The translations under genes were made by a program, and so were the position numbers. DNA of 5,728 nucleotides, taken from assembly GCA_019119745.1 (NCBI GenBank), contig DWWI01000109.1, forward strand, positions 1 through 5,728, in the 5' to 3' direction. The notes under the pieces were generated by a model. It was given only the letters and a program-made list of their open reading frames with translations. It did not search any database and was not told where the DNA came from. The DNA is from Candidatus Mediterraneibacter gallistercoris. GTDB taxonomy: Bacteria > Bacillota_A > Clostridia > Lachnospirales > Lachnospiraceae. This document shows, one piece after another, positions 5,707 through 5,728 of this stretch (positions within the stretch are counted from its first letter, which is position 1; each line of letters starts with the position of its first letter).

Positions 5707-5728
5707 TGAACAAAGTAAGCGGCCGGAT
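5699..5728 (+). repeat. Partial direct copy of the giant palindrome's left arm, cut by the window edge
   Basis: GGCCTAATTGAACAAAGTAA at 5699-5718 resembles TGCCGAATTCGATAAAGTAA at 5277-5296 at 15 of 20 positions, and both are followed within about ten bases by CGGAT. This suggests another repeat unit starts here and runs past the window. It is short and diverged, so chance similarity is possible. Confidence 0.4.

Overview
The window reads as a chromosomal segment from a Gram-positive, anaerobic Firmicute of the class Clostridia. A Lachnospiraceae-like organism is my best guess. The reasons are a compact 681-residue FeoB with a separate small FeoA, purine-rich Shine-Dalgarno sites (AAAGGAGG before feoB), a moderate base composition, and a divergent TruA-like paralog of a kind I associate with that family. 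No rRNA, tRNA, CRISPR array, integrase or transposase is visible.

Positions 1-1080 hold the 3' part of a multi-pass membrane protein that resembles the YkvI family. Its start lies outside the window. A compact iron unit follows. A good sigma-A promoter (TTGACT, 17 bp, TATAAT) is followed immediately by a Fur-box-like inverted repeat (12 of 14 consensus positions), and then by feoA and feoB, whose stop and start codons overlap as ATGA. Ferrous iron import is therefore probably shut off by a Fur-type repressor when iron is plentiful. FeoB carries all its G-protein motifs and gate motifs, plus an unusual histidine cluster (nine His within 26 residues) just after the G domain.

Convergent to feoB, on the minus strand, is a 250-residue TruA-type pseudouridine synthase paralog. 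Its otherwise invariant catalytic Asp is Glu (residue 55), and several other TruA signature residues have changed. A hairpin plus T-tract positioned to end its transcript lies between the two genes. Divergent from it, on the plus strand, is a hot-dog-fold acyl-CoA thioesterase of the YciA/ACOT type with its Asn/Asp active-site pair intact.

From the end of the thioesterase to the window edge (about 800 bp) I see no recognisable gene. The stretch is instead built of consecutive long quasi-palindromes: 4921-5121 (with an 18-bp perfect core stem and a nested GC-rich stem), 5263-5607 (arms of about 160 bp, with a 16-bp perfect stem at the centre) and 5611-5706 (33-position stem plus outer pairs). 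The sequence at the right edge resembles the start of the second palindrome's left arm, so the repeat field probably continues outside the window. It could be a decayed mobile-repeat cluster or a source of highly structured RNA. It is the least explained part of the window. One 47-codon ORF with a good ribosome binding site lies across the central hairpin and is reported with low confidence.
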